A program made the translations under genes and the position numbers. From CAZGXI01 sp964529715 (lineage in GTDB: Bacteria; Chloroflexota; Anaerolineae; Aggregatilineales; Ch27), in the NCBI GenBank assembly GCA_964529715.1, contig CAZGXI010000018.1, positions 1 to 64,000 of the forward strand: a stretch of 64,000 nt of DNA. Direction: 5' to 3'. Shown here in pieces: positions 32,546 to 40,780 of this stretch. Every line of letters begins with the position of its first letter. Positions within the stretch are counted from its first letter, which is position 1. The notes beneath the pieces were generated by a model. It ran no database searches and was not told the DNA's origin. It was given only the letters and a program-made list of their open reading frames with translations.

Positions 32546-33694
32546 ATGCCCGACGAACAAGCCGTCCTTGCTGCGTTCCAGGCCCGCGTTGGTCACCCTG
32601 CTGCGATCTTCGCCCGCGCGCCGGGCCGCATCAACCTGATCGGCGAACACACCGACTACAACGAGGGCTTCGTGCTGCCCATGTCGATCAACCGCGCGGT
32701 GCACATCGCCCTGGCCCCGCGCGACGACGACATGGTGCGCGTGATCTCGCTCGACTTCGGCGCGGAGCATACCTTCCGCCTGGGCGACTGGCGCGGCGAG
32801 CAGCACCCCCACTGGACGCGCTATCCACGCGGCGTGATGTGGCTGCTGACCGAACAGGGCCACCGCCTGCCCGGCGTGGACCTGGTGATGGGTTCGACGC
32901 TGCTTATCGGCGGCGGCGTCAGTTCGTCCGCTGCCGTCGAGATGGCGATGGTCGAGGCGCTGCTGGCCTTGCTCGGCCAGGAACGCACCCAGCGCGAAAA
33001 GGCGCTGATGGGCGTCGAGGTGGAACACAAATTCGTGGGCATCCCCTGCGGCGTGATGGACCAGATGGCCTCGGCCCTGGGCGACGCCGGGCACGCCCTG
33101 CTGATCGACTGCCGCAGCCTGGATACGGAACTCGTGCCCGTGCCGGAACAGGCGGCGGTGATGGTGATGGACACGGCCAAAAAGCGCGGCCTGGTAGACA
33201 GCGAATACGGGCTGCGTCGGGCGCAGTCGGAAGAAGGGGCGCGGCTGCTAGGCGTGAAGGCGCTGCGCGACGTGACTGTGCAGGAGTTGCCCGCCAAGCT
33301 ATCGCTCTTGCCGCCGCTGATCCAGCAGCGTGTGCGGCATGTCGTGACGGAGAACGACCGCACGCTGCGCGCGGTGGAAGCCCTGCGCGGCGGCGATCTG
33401 GCGGAAGCGGGGCGGCTGTTCAACGCCAGCCACGCCAGCCTGCGCGACGACTACGAGGTGAGTTGCCGCGAACTGGACGTGATGGTCGAGATCGCACAGG
33501 CGCAGCCCGGCTGCTACGGCGCGCGCATGAGCGGCGGCGGCTTCGGCGGCTGCGCGGTGGCGTTGGTCGAACGGGAGCGCGTCGAGTCGTTCATCGCGGC
33601 GGTGGCCCCGGCCTATCAGACCCGCACCGGCCTCACGCCCGACCTGTACGCCGTGCAACCGTCGCCGGGCAGCAGCGCACGGCGAATCGGGTAA
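32546..33694 (+). CDS. galK: galactokinase
   Basis: Encodes 382 residues, the family's usual length, from ATG 32546 (AGGAGAGAA upstream). GHMP kinase motifs: GRINLIGEHTDYNEG (about 29-43, the galactokinase signature), the glycine-rich GGGVSSSAAVEMA (ATP loop), CGVMDQMASALG with the catalytic Asp, and MSGGGFGGCAVAL near the end. It phosphorylates galactose at C1 with ATP in the Leloir pathway. No galT or galE lies nearby. Confidence 0.95.
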   Translation: MPDEQAVLAAFQARVGHPAAIFARAPGRINLIGEHTDYNEGFVLPMSINRAVHIALAPRDDDMVRVISLDFGAEHTFRLGDWRGEQHPHWTRYPRGVMWLLTEQGHRLPGVDLVMGSTLLIGGGVSSSAAVEMAMVEALLALLGQERTQREKALMGVEVEHKFVGIPCGVMDQMASALGDAGHALLIDCRSLDTELVPVPEQAAVMVMDTAKKRGLVDSEYGLRRAQSEEGARLLGVKALRDVTVQELPAKLSLLPPLIQQRVRHVVTENDRTLRAVEALRGGDLAEAGRLFNASHASLRDDYEVSCRELDVMVEIAQAQPGCYGARMSGGGFGGCAVALVERERVESFIAAVAPAYQTRTGLTPDLYAVQPSPGSSARRIG

Positions 33695-33789
33695 CGGCGG
33701 TATAATCGGCGGCGGCTTGATGCACTTTAACAGAATAAACGGATTGCTGACTGCTGCTCGCTGAAAGCGAAAGGCGATGTGCAGATGTT

Positions 33790-33963
33790 CAACGCCGGGG
33801 ACTGAAATCCCCGGCTAGGAATGTAAAGTCCACTTCAGTGGACTGACATCCGCTGTCTTGACCTGCATTTTCAGTCCGCTTGAGCGGACTTTGCAGGCTT
33901 TGCTGGGGGCTTTGAATCCCCAGCGACCGGGGCAGATACGGTCGTTTTTTTTTGAAACTTGCA
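33790..33963 (+). repeat. multi-hairpin dispersed repeat, copy 2
   Basis: Same order of hairpins as the copy at 17645-17808, with AGTCCGCTTGAGCGGACT intact as the third stem and a final GGGGCTTTGAATCCCC stem followed by an eight- or nine-T run. The T run could make this end a terminator for galK. Confidence 0.85.
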
Positions 33964-33981
33964 CATCGCGTCAGCTAACCG

Positions 33982-34176
33982 CTAAGAGTGTGTTTAAGAA
34001 CCTACGCATCAGCCAGAGATGGCGTTGGGCGACGGCTGTGGTCCTCACCCCAACCCCTTTCCCTCAGGACGAGGGGCTTGAAAAGCCGGTGCTGCCCCCC
34101 TCTCCATGAGGAAGAGGGGACAGGGGGGGAGGGCCGTCGGAGCACCCTGTCTATGTGGCAGGTTTTTAAACACTTT
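33982..34176. mobile_element. candidate miniature inverted-repeat element with 7-base target duplication
   Basis: About 195 bases without coding capacity. Ends are near-inverted: GTGTTTAAGAACCT (33990-34003) and AGGTTTTTAAACAC (34160-34173), 13 of 14 matching. The direct repeat CTAACCG occurs at 33975-33981 and again at 34177-34183, as expected for a target duplication. Inside is a block of C/T-rich and G-rich hairpin sequence like the one inserted in priA. Confidence 0.5.
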
Positions 34177-34198
34177 CTAACCGATTCTTTTTGGGAGA

Positions 34199-35275
34199 AT
34201 GACGATGATCGGTTCCAGCACCCTGGCAGGACTGGCGCGGCTGCGCCCCGGTGTGCGGCGGCGGCGTGTCTCCAGCTACGATCCGACAGGCGGCAACCAC
34301 GACTGGTGGGAATTCGCGCCCGGTCAGACGCGCGCCATCGCCGACCTGGAAGGCCCCGGCTGCATCAAGCACGTGTGGATGACGATGTGGTGTGAAGCGC
34401 GCCACTTTCTGCGCAAGGTCGTTCTGCGTGCGTGGTGGGACGGCGAACGGCAGCCGAGCGTCGAAGCGCCCATCGGTGATTTCTTCGGCCTGGGCCACGC
34501 CCTGACGCGCAACTTCGTCTCGCTGCCGCTGCAAATGTCGCCCGAAGACGGGCGTGGCTTCAACTGCTGGTTTCCCATGCCGTTCCAATCGCAGGCGTGG
34601 ATCGACATTACGAACGACTCCGAGAAGCCGCTGAACTTCTACTTTTACATCGATTATGAGCTTTACCCGCCGGAAACCGTGCTGGACGAATACGGGCGTT
34701 TCCATGCCCAGTGGCGGCGCGAAAATCCCACCGCTGGCTGGGCCGATCCCGCCGTGCGCTGGGAGGACCATCCCGACGCCATGCGGCGCGCCTGGGCCAC
34801 GCCCAATACCGACGGGGCCGCAAACTACGTTATTCTGGAGGCCGTCGGGCGCGGCCATTACGTCGGCTGCCATCTGGACGTGGATTGCTTTTCCCGCCAG
34901 CCAAACGACTGGTACGGCGAGGGCGACGACATGATCTTCGTGGACGGCGAACCCTGGCCAGGCATTCACGGCACCGGGACAGAGGATTACTTCAACACAG
35001 CCTTTTGCCCCACGCAAGAATACAGCGCGCCCTATCACGGCCTGATCCTGTACCAGGGCACGCCGGACTGGAAGTGGCGCGGCAAGAATACGCTCTACCG
35101 CTACCACGTCGAGGACCCGATCTACTTTGAAAAGAGCATCCGCGTGACCATCGAGCACGGCCATGCCAACAAACTCACGAACGATTATTCCTCGACGGCG
35201 TACTGGTATCAGGCCGAACCGCACGCGCCTTTTCCGCCGCTGCTGCCGGTCGCGCAGCGGCTGCCCAGGCTCTAG
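34199..35275 (+). CDS. DUF2961 / GH172-family protein
   Basis: Encodes 358 residues from ATG 34199 (GGGAG upstream). DUF2961 hallmarks: GPGCIKHVWMTMW (about 50-62), the RAWWDGERQPSVEAPIGDFFG segment, YFYIDYELY, and HGTGTEDYFNTAFC (about 258-271). The family includes GH172 enzymes acting on fructo- and arabinofuranosides, so the acidic residues in this motif may be catalytic. No signal peptide, so it is probably cytosolic. It is bracketed by two direct copies of a dispersed repeat. Confidence 0.85.
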   Translation: MTMIGSSTLAGLARLRPGVRRRRVSSYDPTGGNHDWWEFAPGQTRAIADLEGPGCIKHVWMTMWCEARHFLRKVVLRAWWDGERQPSVEAPIGDFFGLGHALTRNFVSLPLQMSPEDGRGFNCWFPMPFQSQAWIDITNDSEKPLNFYFYIDYELYPPETVLDEYGRFHAQWRRENPTAGWADPAVRWEDHPDAMRRAWATPNTDGAANYVILEAVGRGHYVGCHLDVDCFSRQPNDWYGEGDDMIFVDGEPWPGIHGTGTEDYFNTAFCPTQEYSAPYHGLILYQGTPDWKWRGKNTLYRYHVEDPIYFEKSIRVTIEHGHANKLTNDYSSTAYWYQAEPHAPFPPLLPVAQRLPRL

Positions 35276-35299
35276 CACAGGCGCGTTTGCGGCGGCGGA

Positions 35300-35447
35300 G
35301 TCCGCCAGGGAATGAATTCCCTGGCTAAACGTGTAAAGTCCACTTTAGTGGACTGATGCGGCCAGACGCGCGAAGGTGTCTTCAAAGATGAGATAGTCCG
35401 CTTCAGCGGACTTTGCACCCGTAGCCGGGGACTTGAGTCCCCGGCTC
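35300..35447 (+). repeat. multi-hairpin dispersed repeat, copy 3
   Basis: Hairpins GGGAATGAATTCCC, AGTCCACTTTAGTGGACT, AGTCCGCTTCAGCGGACT and GGGGACTTGAGTCCCC in the same orientation as the copies at 17645 and 33790. The central part between stems differs, so the stems are what is conserved. Confidence 0.85.
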
Positions 35448-35522
35448 GGAGAGTTCATGACGCGCTCTGGTACAGGCATGTTTGCGGCGGCGGAGGGCAT
35501 TCCGCCGCCAAAGGAGGAATAC

Positions 35523-36329
35523 GTGATCAATCTCTGGCAGGCCGCGAAGACGTTCGGCAGGCTGGCGCTGGCAAAAGCCGGCTTGGAGTTCACCCACCGT
35601 CGCTCGCTGGCAGGGGCGCTAGAGCATATCAAAAAGCTGGGTTTCGTGCCGCACACGGTGATCGATGTGGGTGCGGCGACGGGCACCTTCGACCTGTACC
35701 GCGCCTTCCCGACGGCCAGCTTTTTGCTAATCGAGCCGCTGGAGGAACACCGCCCGGCTCTGGAAAAGGTGGTGAGCAGGCTGAAGGATGCGCGCTACAT
35801 TATCGCTGCTGCCGCCGCCAGACCGGGTGAGATCACCATTCACGTCCACCCGGACCTGCTCGGCTCGTCGCTGTACCTGGAAGATGAGGCATCGGAGGTC
35901 AACGGCGTGCCGCGCACCATCCCGGCAATCACGCTGGACGAGGCATGCGCGGACTACGGCCTGCGCGGGCCGTATCTGCTTAAAATCGACGTGCAGGGCG
36001 CGGAGCTGGATGTGCTGGCAGGGGCGGCGCAGGTTTTGGGGAAGACCGAGGTCGTGGTGCTGGAAACATCGCTGTTCGAGGTTTTCCAGGGTGGGCCGCA
36101 GATCGCCGACGTGATCGCCTGGATGCGTGCCAGCGGGTTTGTGGTGTATGATATTTTAGAGACGCGCTATCGTCTTTTGGACGGCGCGATGGTCCAGGCG
36201 GACCTGGTTTTCGTGCGAGAAACGGGCTTGTTCCGCCGGGAGCACGCCTACGCGACCCCCGCGCAGCGTGCGGCGCAGGATGCGGCTTTCGCCTGGATAC
36301 GGCGGCTCAAGGGCCTGCGGCGGCGGTAG
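35523..36329 (+). CDS. FkbM-family SAM-dependent methyltransferase
   Basis: Encodes 268 residues from GTG 35523, chosen for the strong AAAGGAGGA 6 bases upstream. Motif I is VIDVGAATGTFDLYRAFP, then FLLIEPLEEHRPAL, and the FkbM-specific LLKIDVQGAELDVLAGA late in the protein. FkbM enzymes methylate hydroxyl groups of sugars or macrolides. No glycan gene cluster is next to it, so the acceptor is open. Confidence 0.88.
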   Translation: MINLWQAAKTFGRLALAKAGLEFTHRRSLAGALEHIKKLGFVPHTVIDVGAATGTFDLYRAFPTASFLLIEPLEEHRPALEKVVSRLKDARYIIAAAAARPGEITIHVHPDLLGSSLYLEDEASEVNGVPRTIPAITLDEACADYGLRGPYLLKIDVQGAELDVLAGAAQVLGKTEVVVLETSLFEVFQGGPQIADVIAWMRASGFVVYDILETRYRLLDGAMVQADLVFVRETGLFRREHAYATPAQRAAQDAAFAWIRRLKGLRRR

Positions 36330-36357
36330 GACATTTGAGGCATGTCTTCATTCCATC

Positions 36358-36385
36358 GTAGAGGCGACACATGCGTCGCCCCTAC
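36358..36385. repeat. CATG-centred palindromic repeat, copy 2
   Basis: GTAGAGGCG … CATG … CGCCCCTAC, 28 bases, between the FkbM gene and the molybdenum hydroxylase gene. Confidence 0.75.
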
Positions 36386-36448
36386 AAGCGGTATGCTCGG
36401 ATACGGGCGGGGATTACAGTGAACACACACAGCAAGCGAGAAAGCGCC

Positions 36449-39319
36449 ATGACACAACTCCACCTCACCGTGAACGATGTCGAATACACCCTGGATGTAT
36501 CTCCTTCGCGCACGCTGGCCGAGGTCTTGCGCTATGACCTGGGCCTCACGGGCACCAAGATCGGTTGCGCCGAGGCCGAGTGTGGTGCTTGCACCGTGCA
36601 CGTGAACGGCGTGCCGACCCTTTCCTGTATCTACCCGGCTTTCAAGGCAGATGGGGCGCACATTGTCACCATCGAAGGGCTGGCGCAAGTTGATGAGCAG
36701 GGCGAACACCTGCACGCGCTCCAGCAGGCGTTCATCGATCATGGCGCGGTGCAGTGCGGCTTCTGCACGCCGGGGCTGATCATGACCGCCGCCGCCCTGC
36801 TGGAGGAGAATCCCGACCCCGACGAGCGCGCCATCAAGGTGGCACTCAAGGATACCTACTGCCGCTGCACCGGCTATGCCAGCGTGATCCGTGCCATTCA
36901 GTCGGCGGCGCGGGTGCGGCGTGGCCTGCCTCCGCTGCCCCCCGCCGAGCCGGACGTGGCCGAGCCGATGCAGCATATCAGTCGCAGCGAAAAGGTCCAG
37001 GACGTGGTGGCGCGCGTCACCGGGCGGGCCAGATACACCGACGACTACACGTTTGAAGGAATGCTCCACGCGCGCACGCTGCGCGCGGCCTACCCACACG
37101 CCCGCATCCTGAGCATTGACACGCGCCGGGCAAAGGCTTTACCTGGCGTGCGCGCCGTCTTGACCGCCGCCGATGTGCCGGGCGAAAACATTCACGGCCT
37201 GGTGCACCTGGATTGGCCGGTGTTGTGCGGCGACAAGGTGCGCTACATGGGCGATGCGGTGGCGATTGTCGCCGCCGACACGCCGGAGATCGCCGCTGCG
37301 GCGCTGGACCTGATCGACGTGCAGTACGAGCCGTTGCCGGTCGTGACCGGGCCGGTCGAGGCCCGCCAGCCGGACGCGCCGCTGGTGCACGAGGGGCGCG
37401 CCGACGGCAACCTGCTCAAGCATATCCGGGTTCGGCATGGCGACGTGGCGCGCGGCTTTGCCGAGGCCGACGTGATCGTCGAGCGGACCTATCACACGCC
37501 CACGACCGAGCACGCCTTCCTCGAACCGGAGTGCAGCATCGGCGTGCCTGCCGGCTACGACGCCGAGCACGACAAACTGACTGTCTACGTCGGCTCGCAG
37601 ATTCCTTACCAGGACCGCAGCCAGATCGCGCGGGCGCTGGGCGTGCCGGAAGAGGCCGTGCGCGTGCGCGGCACATTGATCGGCGGCGGCTTTGGCGGCA
37701 AGGAGGACATCGCCGGGCAAATTCACGCCGCGCTGCTGGCGCAGGTCACGGGCCGCCCGGTGAAGATGCTCTACACCCGCCAGGAATCGCTGCTGTTCCA
37801 TCCCAAGCGCCACGCGACGGTGATCCGCATCAAGACCGGAGCCAGGTACGACGGCACGTTGACAGCGGTGGAGGCCGAACTTTACGGCGACGGTGGGGCT
37901 TACGCGAGTCTTTCCGACAAGGTGATGACCCGCGCCACCACGCATGCCACCGGGCCTTATGACGTACCCAACGCCAAAATCGACTGCTATGTGATGTACA
38001 CCAACAACCCGCCGTCGGGGGCGTTCCGGGGGTTCGGCGTAACTCAGAGCGCCTTCGCCGTCGAGCAGAATATGGACCTGGTGGCAGAGGCGTTGGGCAT
38101 GGACCCGGTGGAATTCCGGTTGAAGAACGCGCAGCGCGTCGGCGTGACCACCGCGACGGGCCAGGTCCTGCGCGAGAGTGTGGGGCTGATCGAGACGATC
38201 CAGAAGGTCGATGCAGACATGCGCACACCCCCTGGTAGGGACCCGGCATGCCGGGTCCCTACCGAAGACAATGGTGAGGGCGGCGAGGGCTTCCGCTGGG
38301 CTTGGCGCGAGGGCGACGTGGCCTATGGCTGGGGGGTTGCCTGCGCCTACAAAAACACTGGGCTGGGCGGCGGCGCACCGGACCGGGCCGATGCCGAGGT
38401 GGAAGCCTTCGCAGACGGCACGGTGGAAGTGCGCACCTCCTCGGCAGATATGGGGCAGGGCCTGGCGGCAGTGCTGGCGCAGTGCGCGGCGGAAGAACTG
38501 GGCTTGCCCTACGAGCGGGTGCGCGTGCTGCTCTCCGATACCGACCGGACGCCCAACGGTGGCCCGACGACGGCCAGCCGCCAGACCTTTATGAGTGGAA
38601 ACGCGGTCCGGCTGGCGGCGGCGGCCTTGCGCGAAGCCCTCAGCCGCGTGGTGGCCGAAGAACTAGACTGTCCGCCGGAGCGCCTGCGCTTCGAGGAGGG
38701 GCTGGTGCGCTACAACGGCGAAACCGTCACCTTCACCGACGCGGTGCGGCTGGCAAAACGTCAGGGCATGGAAACGCGCATCTTGCAGGAATATTGGGGT
38801 CCCAAGACACAGCCGCTGGGCGAAGGGGGCGACATGCATTTCGCCTTCTCTTATGCGACCCAGGCCGCGCTCGTCTCGGTAGACCTGAAGACGGGCGCTG
38901 TGCACGTGCACCGGATCATTTCGGCTACCGACATTGGACGGGCGATCAACCCGCTGCTGGTGCAGGGACAGATCGAGGGCGGCATCGTGATGGCGCTGGG
39001 CTACTGCCTGACCGAGAGCTACATCGTGGAGCAGGGCGTGCCCTGGAGTACGCTGCTGGCCCGCTACAAGATGCCGTCTATCCGGCACGCGCCGGCGATC
39101 ACGTCCTATCTGGTGGAGCACCGCGCCAGCGAAGGGCCTTACGGCGCGAAGGGCGTGGGCGAAATCCCCTCGATCAACACGGCGCCGGCCATCTGCAACG
39201 CGATCTACCACGCGGTCGGCGTGCGTGTGTACAGTCTGCCGGTGGACCAGGATGCGCTGTTGCGCGCCCTGCGCGAGGGCCGTTCTGAGGTGCACACGGC
39301 CTGGCAAGATGTGCGGTAG
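36449..39319 (+). CDS. molybdenum hydroxylase, fused 2Fe-2S and molybdopterin subunits (xanthine dehydrogenase family)
   Basis: Encodes 956 residues. Two 2Fe-2S clusters: Cys40, 45, 48, 60 (plant-type) and Cys103, 106, 138, 140 (CGFCTPG…CRCTG). The molybdopterin part starts near residue 185 and holds GGGFGGKEDI, AFRGFG, and the catalytic Glu in YGAKGVGEIPS near the end. The usual FAD subunit is absent from the fusion and from the neighbourhood, as in aldehyde oxidoreductases of the Mop type. It would hydroxylate an aldehyde or N-heterocycle. A 28-base palindromic repeat sits in frame at about residue 596-605. Confidence 0.9.
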   Translation: MTQLHLTVNDVEYTLDVSPSRTLAEVLRYDLGLTGTKIGCAEAECGACTVHVNGVPTLSCIYPAFKADGAHIVTIEGLAQVDEQGEHLHALQQAFIDHGAVQCGFCTPGLIMTAAALLEENPDPDERAIKVALKDTYCRCTGYASVIRAIQSAARVRRGLPPLPPAEPDVAEPMQHISRSEKVQDVVARVTGRARYTDDYTFEGMLHARTLRAAYPHARILSIDTRRAKALPGVRAVLTAADVPGENIHGLVHLDWPVLCGDKVRYMGDAVAIVAADTPEIAAAALDLIDVQYEPLPVVTGPVEARQPDAPLVHEGRADGNLLKHIRVRHGDVARGFAEADVIVERTYHTPTTEHAFLEPECSIGVPAGYDAEHDKLTVYVGSQIPYQDRSQIARALGVPEEAVRVRGTLIGGGFGGKEDIAGQIHAALLAQVTGRPVKMLYTRQESLLFHPKRHATVIRIKTGARYDGTLTAVEAELYGDGGAYASLSDKVMTRATTHATGPYDVPNAKIDCYVMYTNNPPSGAFRGFGVTQSAFAVEQNMDLVAEALGMDPVEFRLKNAQRVGVTTATGQVLRESVGLIETIQKVDADMRTPPGRDPACRVPTEDNGEGGEGFRWAWREGDVAYGWGVACAYKNTGLGGGAPDRADAEVEAFADGTVEVRTSSADMGQGLAAVLAQCAAEELGLPYERVRVLLSDTDRTPNGGPTTASRQTFMSGNAVRLAAAALREALSRVVAEELDCPPERLRFEEGLVRYNGETVTFTDAVRLAKRQGMETRILQEYWGPKTQPLGEGGDMHFAFSYATQAALVSVDLKTGAVHVHRIISATDIGRAINPLLVQGQIEGGIVMALGYCLTESYIVEQGVPWSTLLARYKMPSIRHAPAITSYLVEHRASEGPYGAKGVGEIPSINTAPAICNAIYHAVGVRVYSLPVDQDALLRALREGRSEVHTAWQDVR
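38235..38262. repeat. CATG-centred palindromic repeat, copy 3, inside the molybdenum hydroxylase gene
   Basis: A perfect 28-base palindrome with ends GTAGGGACC and GGTCCCTAC around GGCATGCC. Read in frame it encodes roughly GRDPACRVPT. It is closely similar to the intergenic copy at 43291-43318. Confidence 0.85.
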
Positions 39320-39488
39320 CAGTCTGGCTGGGGCGGGCGGCGGCGGAGGCGCGGCTCAAGATGATAACACCTGCGTCCCATGCGCAGGGGGCGTCTGCCA
39401 CCCGCCTGTTCCGCGTCGGATAGAGCCGGCGGCGAAGTCTGGTAGCTTCTGAGAGTCGGGCGGTGGTAAAGTCGAACATGACAATGTG

Positions 39489-39516
39489 GTAGGGGCGCAG
39501 CAGGCTGCGCTCCTGT
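39489..39516. repeat. CATG-type palindromic repeat, copy 4 (diverged)
   Basis: GTAGGGGCGCAGCAGGCTGCGCTCCTGT: outer and inner arms still complementary, but the centre is CAGG and the right end decayed. It lies between the molybdenum hydroxylase and thiolase genes, a 236-base gap in which nothing else stands out. Confidence 0.55.
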
Positions 39517-39555
39517 CTCCAAGACAGGTTTTTCCAACAAGGAGCACAAACCCCC

Positions 39556-40713
39556 ATGCGTGAGGTGTGCATTATCGGAATCGGCCAGACGGCCATCAGT
39601 GAACATTGGGACCTCAGTCTACGCCAGTTGGCCTATGCGGCGCTCAAGGCGGCGGTGGACGACGCCGGTATCGAGCGGCCTGAGGCGCTGTTCGTAGGTA
39701 ACATGCTGGCCGCGCGCCTCAGTGATCAAGCCCACCTGGGCGCGCTGATCGCAGACCACGCCGGTTGGCGTGGCATCGAGGCTGCGACAATCGAGGCGGC
39801 CTGCGCGTCCGGCGGCGCGGCATTCCAGGCAGGCGTGCGCGCGGTGGCGAGCGGCATGATCGACGTGGCGGCTGTGTGCGGCGTGGAGAAGATGACCGAC
39901 GCCACCAGCGAACAGGTCGTTTCTGGCCTGGCGACCGCCGCCGACGCCGACTACGAGGTGGCGAACGGCGTCACATTCGTGGCGCTCAACGCCCTGGTGA
40001 TGCAGCGTTACATGTACGAGTATAACATCCCGCACGAGGCGTTTGCGGGCTTCAGCGTCAACGCGCACCAGAACGCTGTCCACAACCCCAACGCCATGTT
40101 CCGCAAGGCCATTACGCCAGAGACTTACCTCAAGGCGGCCATGATCTCTCCGCCCATTAACCTGTACGACAGTTCGCCCATCTGCGATGGCGCGGCGGCG
40201 GCCATCCTGTGCCCGTTGGACATGGCCCACGATCTCTCGCACAACGTGCCGGTCCGGGTGCTGGCGAGCGCCAGTGCCATCGACTCGCTCGACCTCGCCA
40301 GCCGCCACGACCTGCTCGGCCTGGAAGCGGCCCGTCGCAGCGCGCAGAAGGCGTATGATCAAGCCGGCCTGTCGCCTGCCGACATCGACCTGTTCGAGGT
40401 GCACGACGCCTTTACGATCATGGCGGCGCTAAGCCTGGAAGCGGCGGGGTTTGCCGAACGCGGCCAGGGCACACGCCTGGCGCAGGAGGGCGAGATCACG
40501 CTTGCCGGACGCATCCCGATTGCCACAATGGGCGGCCTGAAGGCGCGCGGCCATCCGGTCGGCGCGACGGGGGTCTACGAGATCGTGGACCTGGCGACTC
40601 AGCTTCGCGGCGAGGCAGGGGCCAACCAGGTCAAAGACGCCGCTATCGGCATGACACAGAACATCGGCGGCACCGGCGCGACGGTGGTCACGCACATCCT
40701 GGCAAGGGCGTGA
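39556..40713 (+). CDS. thiolase-family protein (SCP2/archaeal-type acetyl-CoA acetyltransferase)
   Basis: Encodes 385 residues. The acyl-accepting Cys83 is in IEAACASGGAAF, His in LFEVHDAFTI, and His in GGLKARGHPVGATG. The end reads GGTGATVVTHIL without the second active Cys of classical thiolases, as is normal for SCP2/archaeal-type members. These condense or cleave acyl-CoA, often together with a DUF35 zinc-ribbon protein, which is not seen here. Possible co-function with the molybdenum hydroxylase upstream is only a guess. Confidence 0.87.
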   Translation: MREVCIIGIGQTAISEHWDLSLRQLAYAALKAAVDDAGIERPEALFVGNMLAARLSDQAHLGALIADHAGWRGIEAATIEAACASGGAAFQAGVRAVASGMIDVAAVCGVEKMTDATSEQVVSGLATAADADYEVANGVTFVALNALVMQRYMYEYNIPHEAFAGFSVNAHQNAVHNPNAMFRKAITPETYLKAAMISPPINLYDSSPICDGAAAAILCPLDMAHDLSHNVPVRVLASASAIDSLDLASRHDLLGLEAARRSAQKAYDQAGLSPADIDLFEVHDAFTIMAALSLEAAGFAERGQGTRLAQEGEITLAGRIPIATMGGLKARGHPVGATGVYEIVDLATQLRGEAGANQVKDAAIGMTQNIGGTGATVVTHILARA

Positions 40714-40733
40714 CGTCCAACCCAGGTCTGCAA

Positions 40734-40761
40734 GCAGGGGTGCAACATGTTGCGCCCCTAC
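40734..40761. repeat. CATG-centred palindromic repeat, copy 5
   Basis: GCAGGGGTGCAACATGTTGCGCCCCTAC, between the convergent ends of the thiolase and SH3-LytM genes. Its position suggests it could act as a two-way terminator. Confidence 0.75.
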
Positions 40762-40780
40762 GGGGTGTCGGTAGAACCTG

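Larger units (their letters stand above)
33695..34198. other. gene-free stretch of ~500 bases made of repeats
   Basis: Between galK and the GH172-like gene. It holds copy 2 of the multi-hairpin repeat (33790-33963), a small element with terminal inverted repeats (33982-34176) and a purine/pyrimidine block. A GGGAG ribosome site for the next gene is at its end. No coding sequence is seen. Confidence 0.7.
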
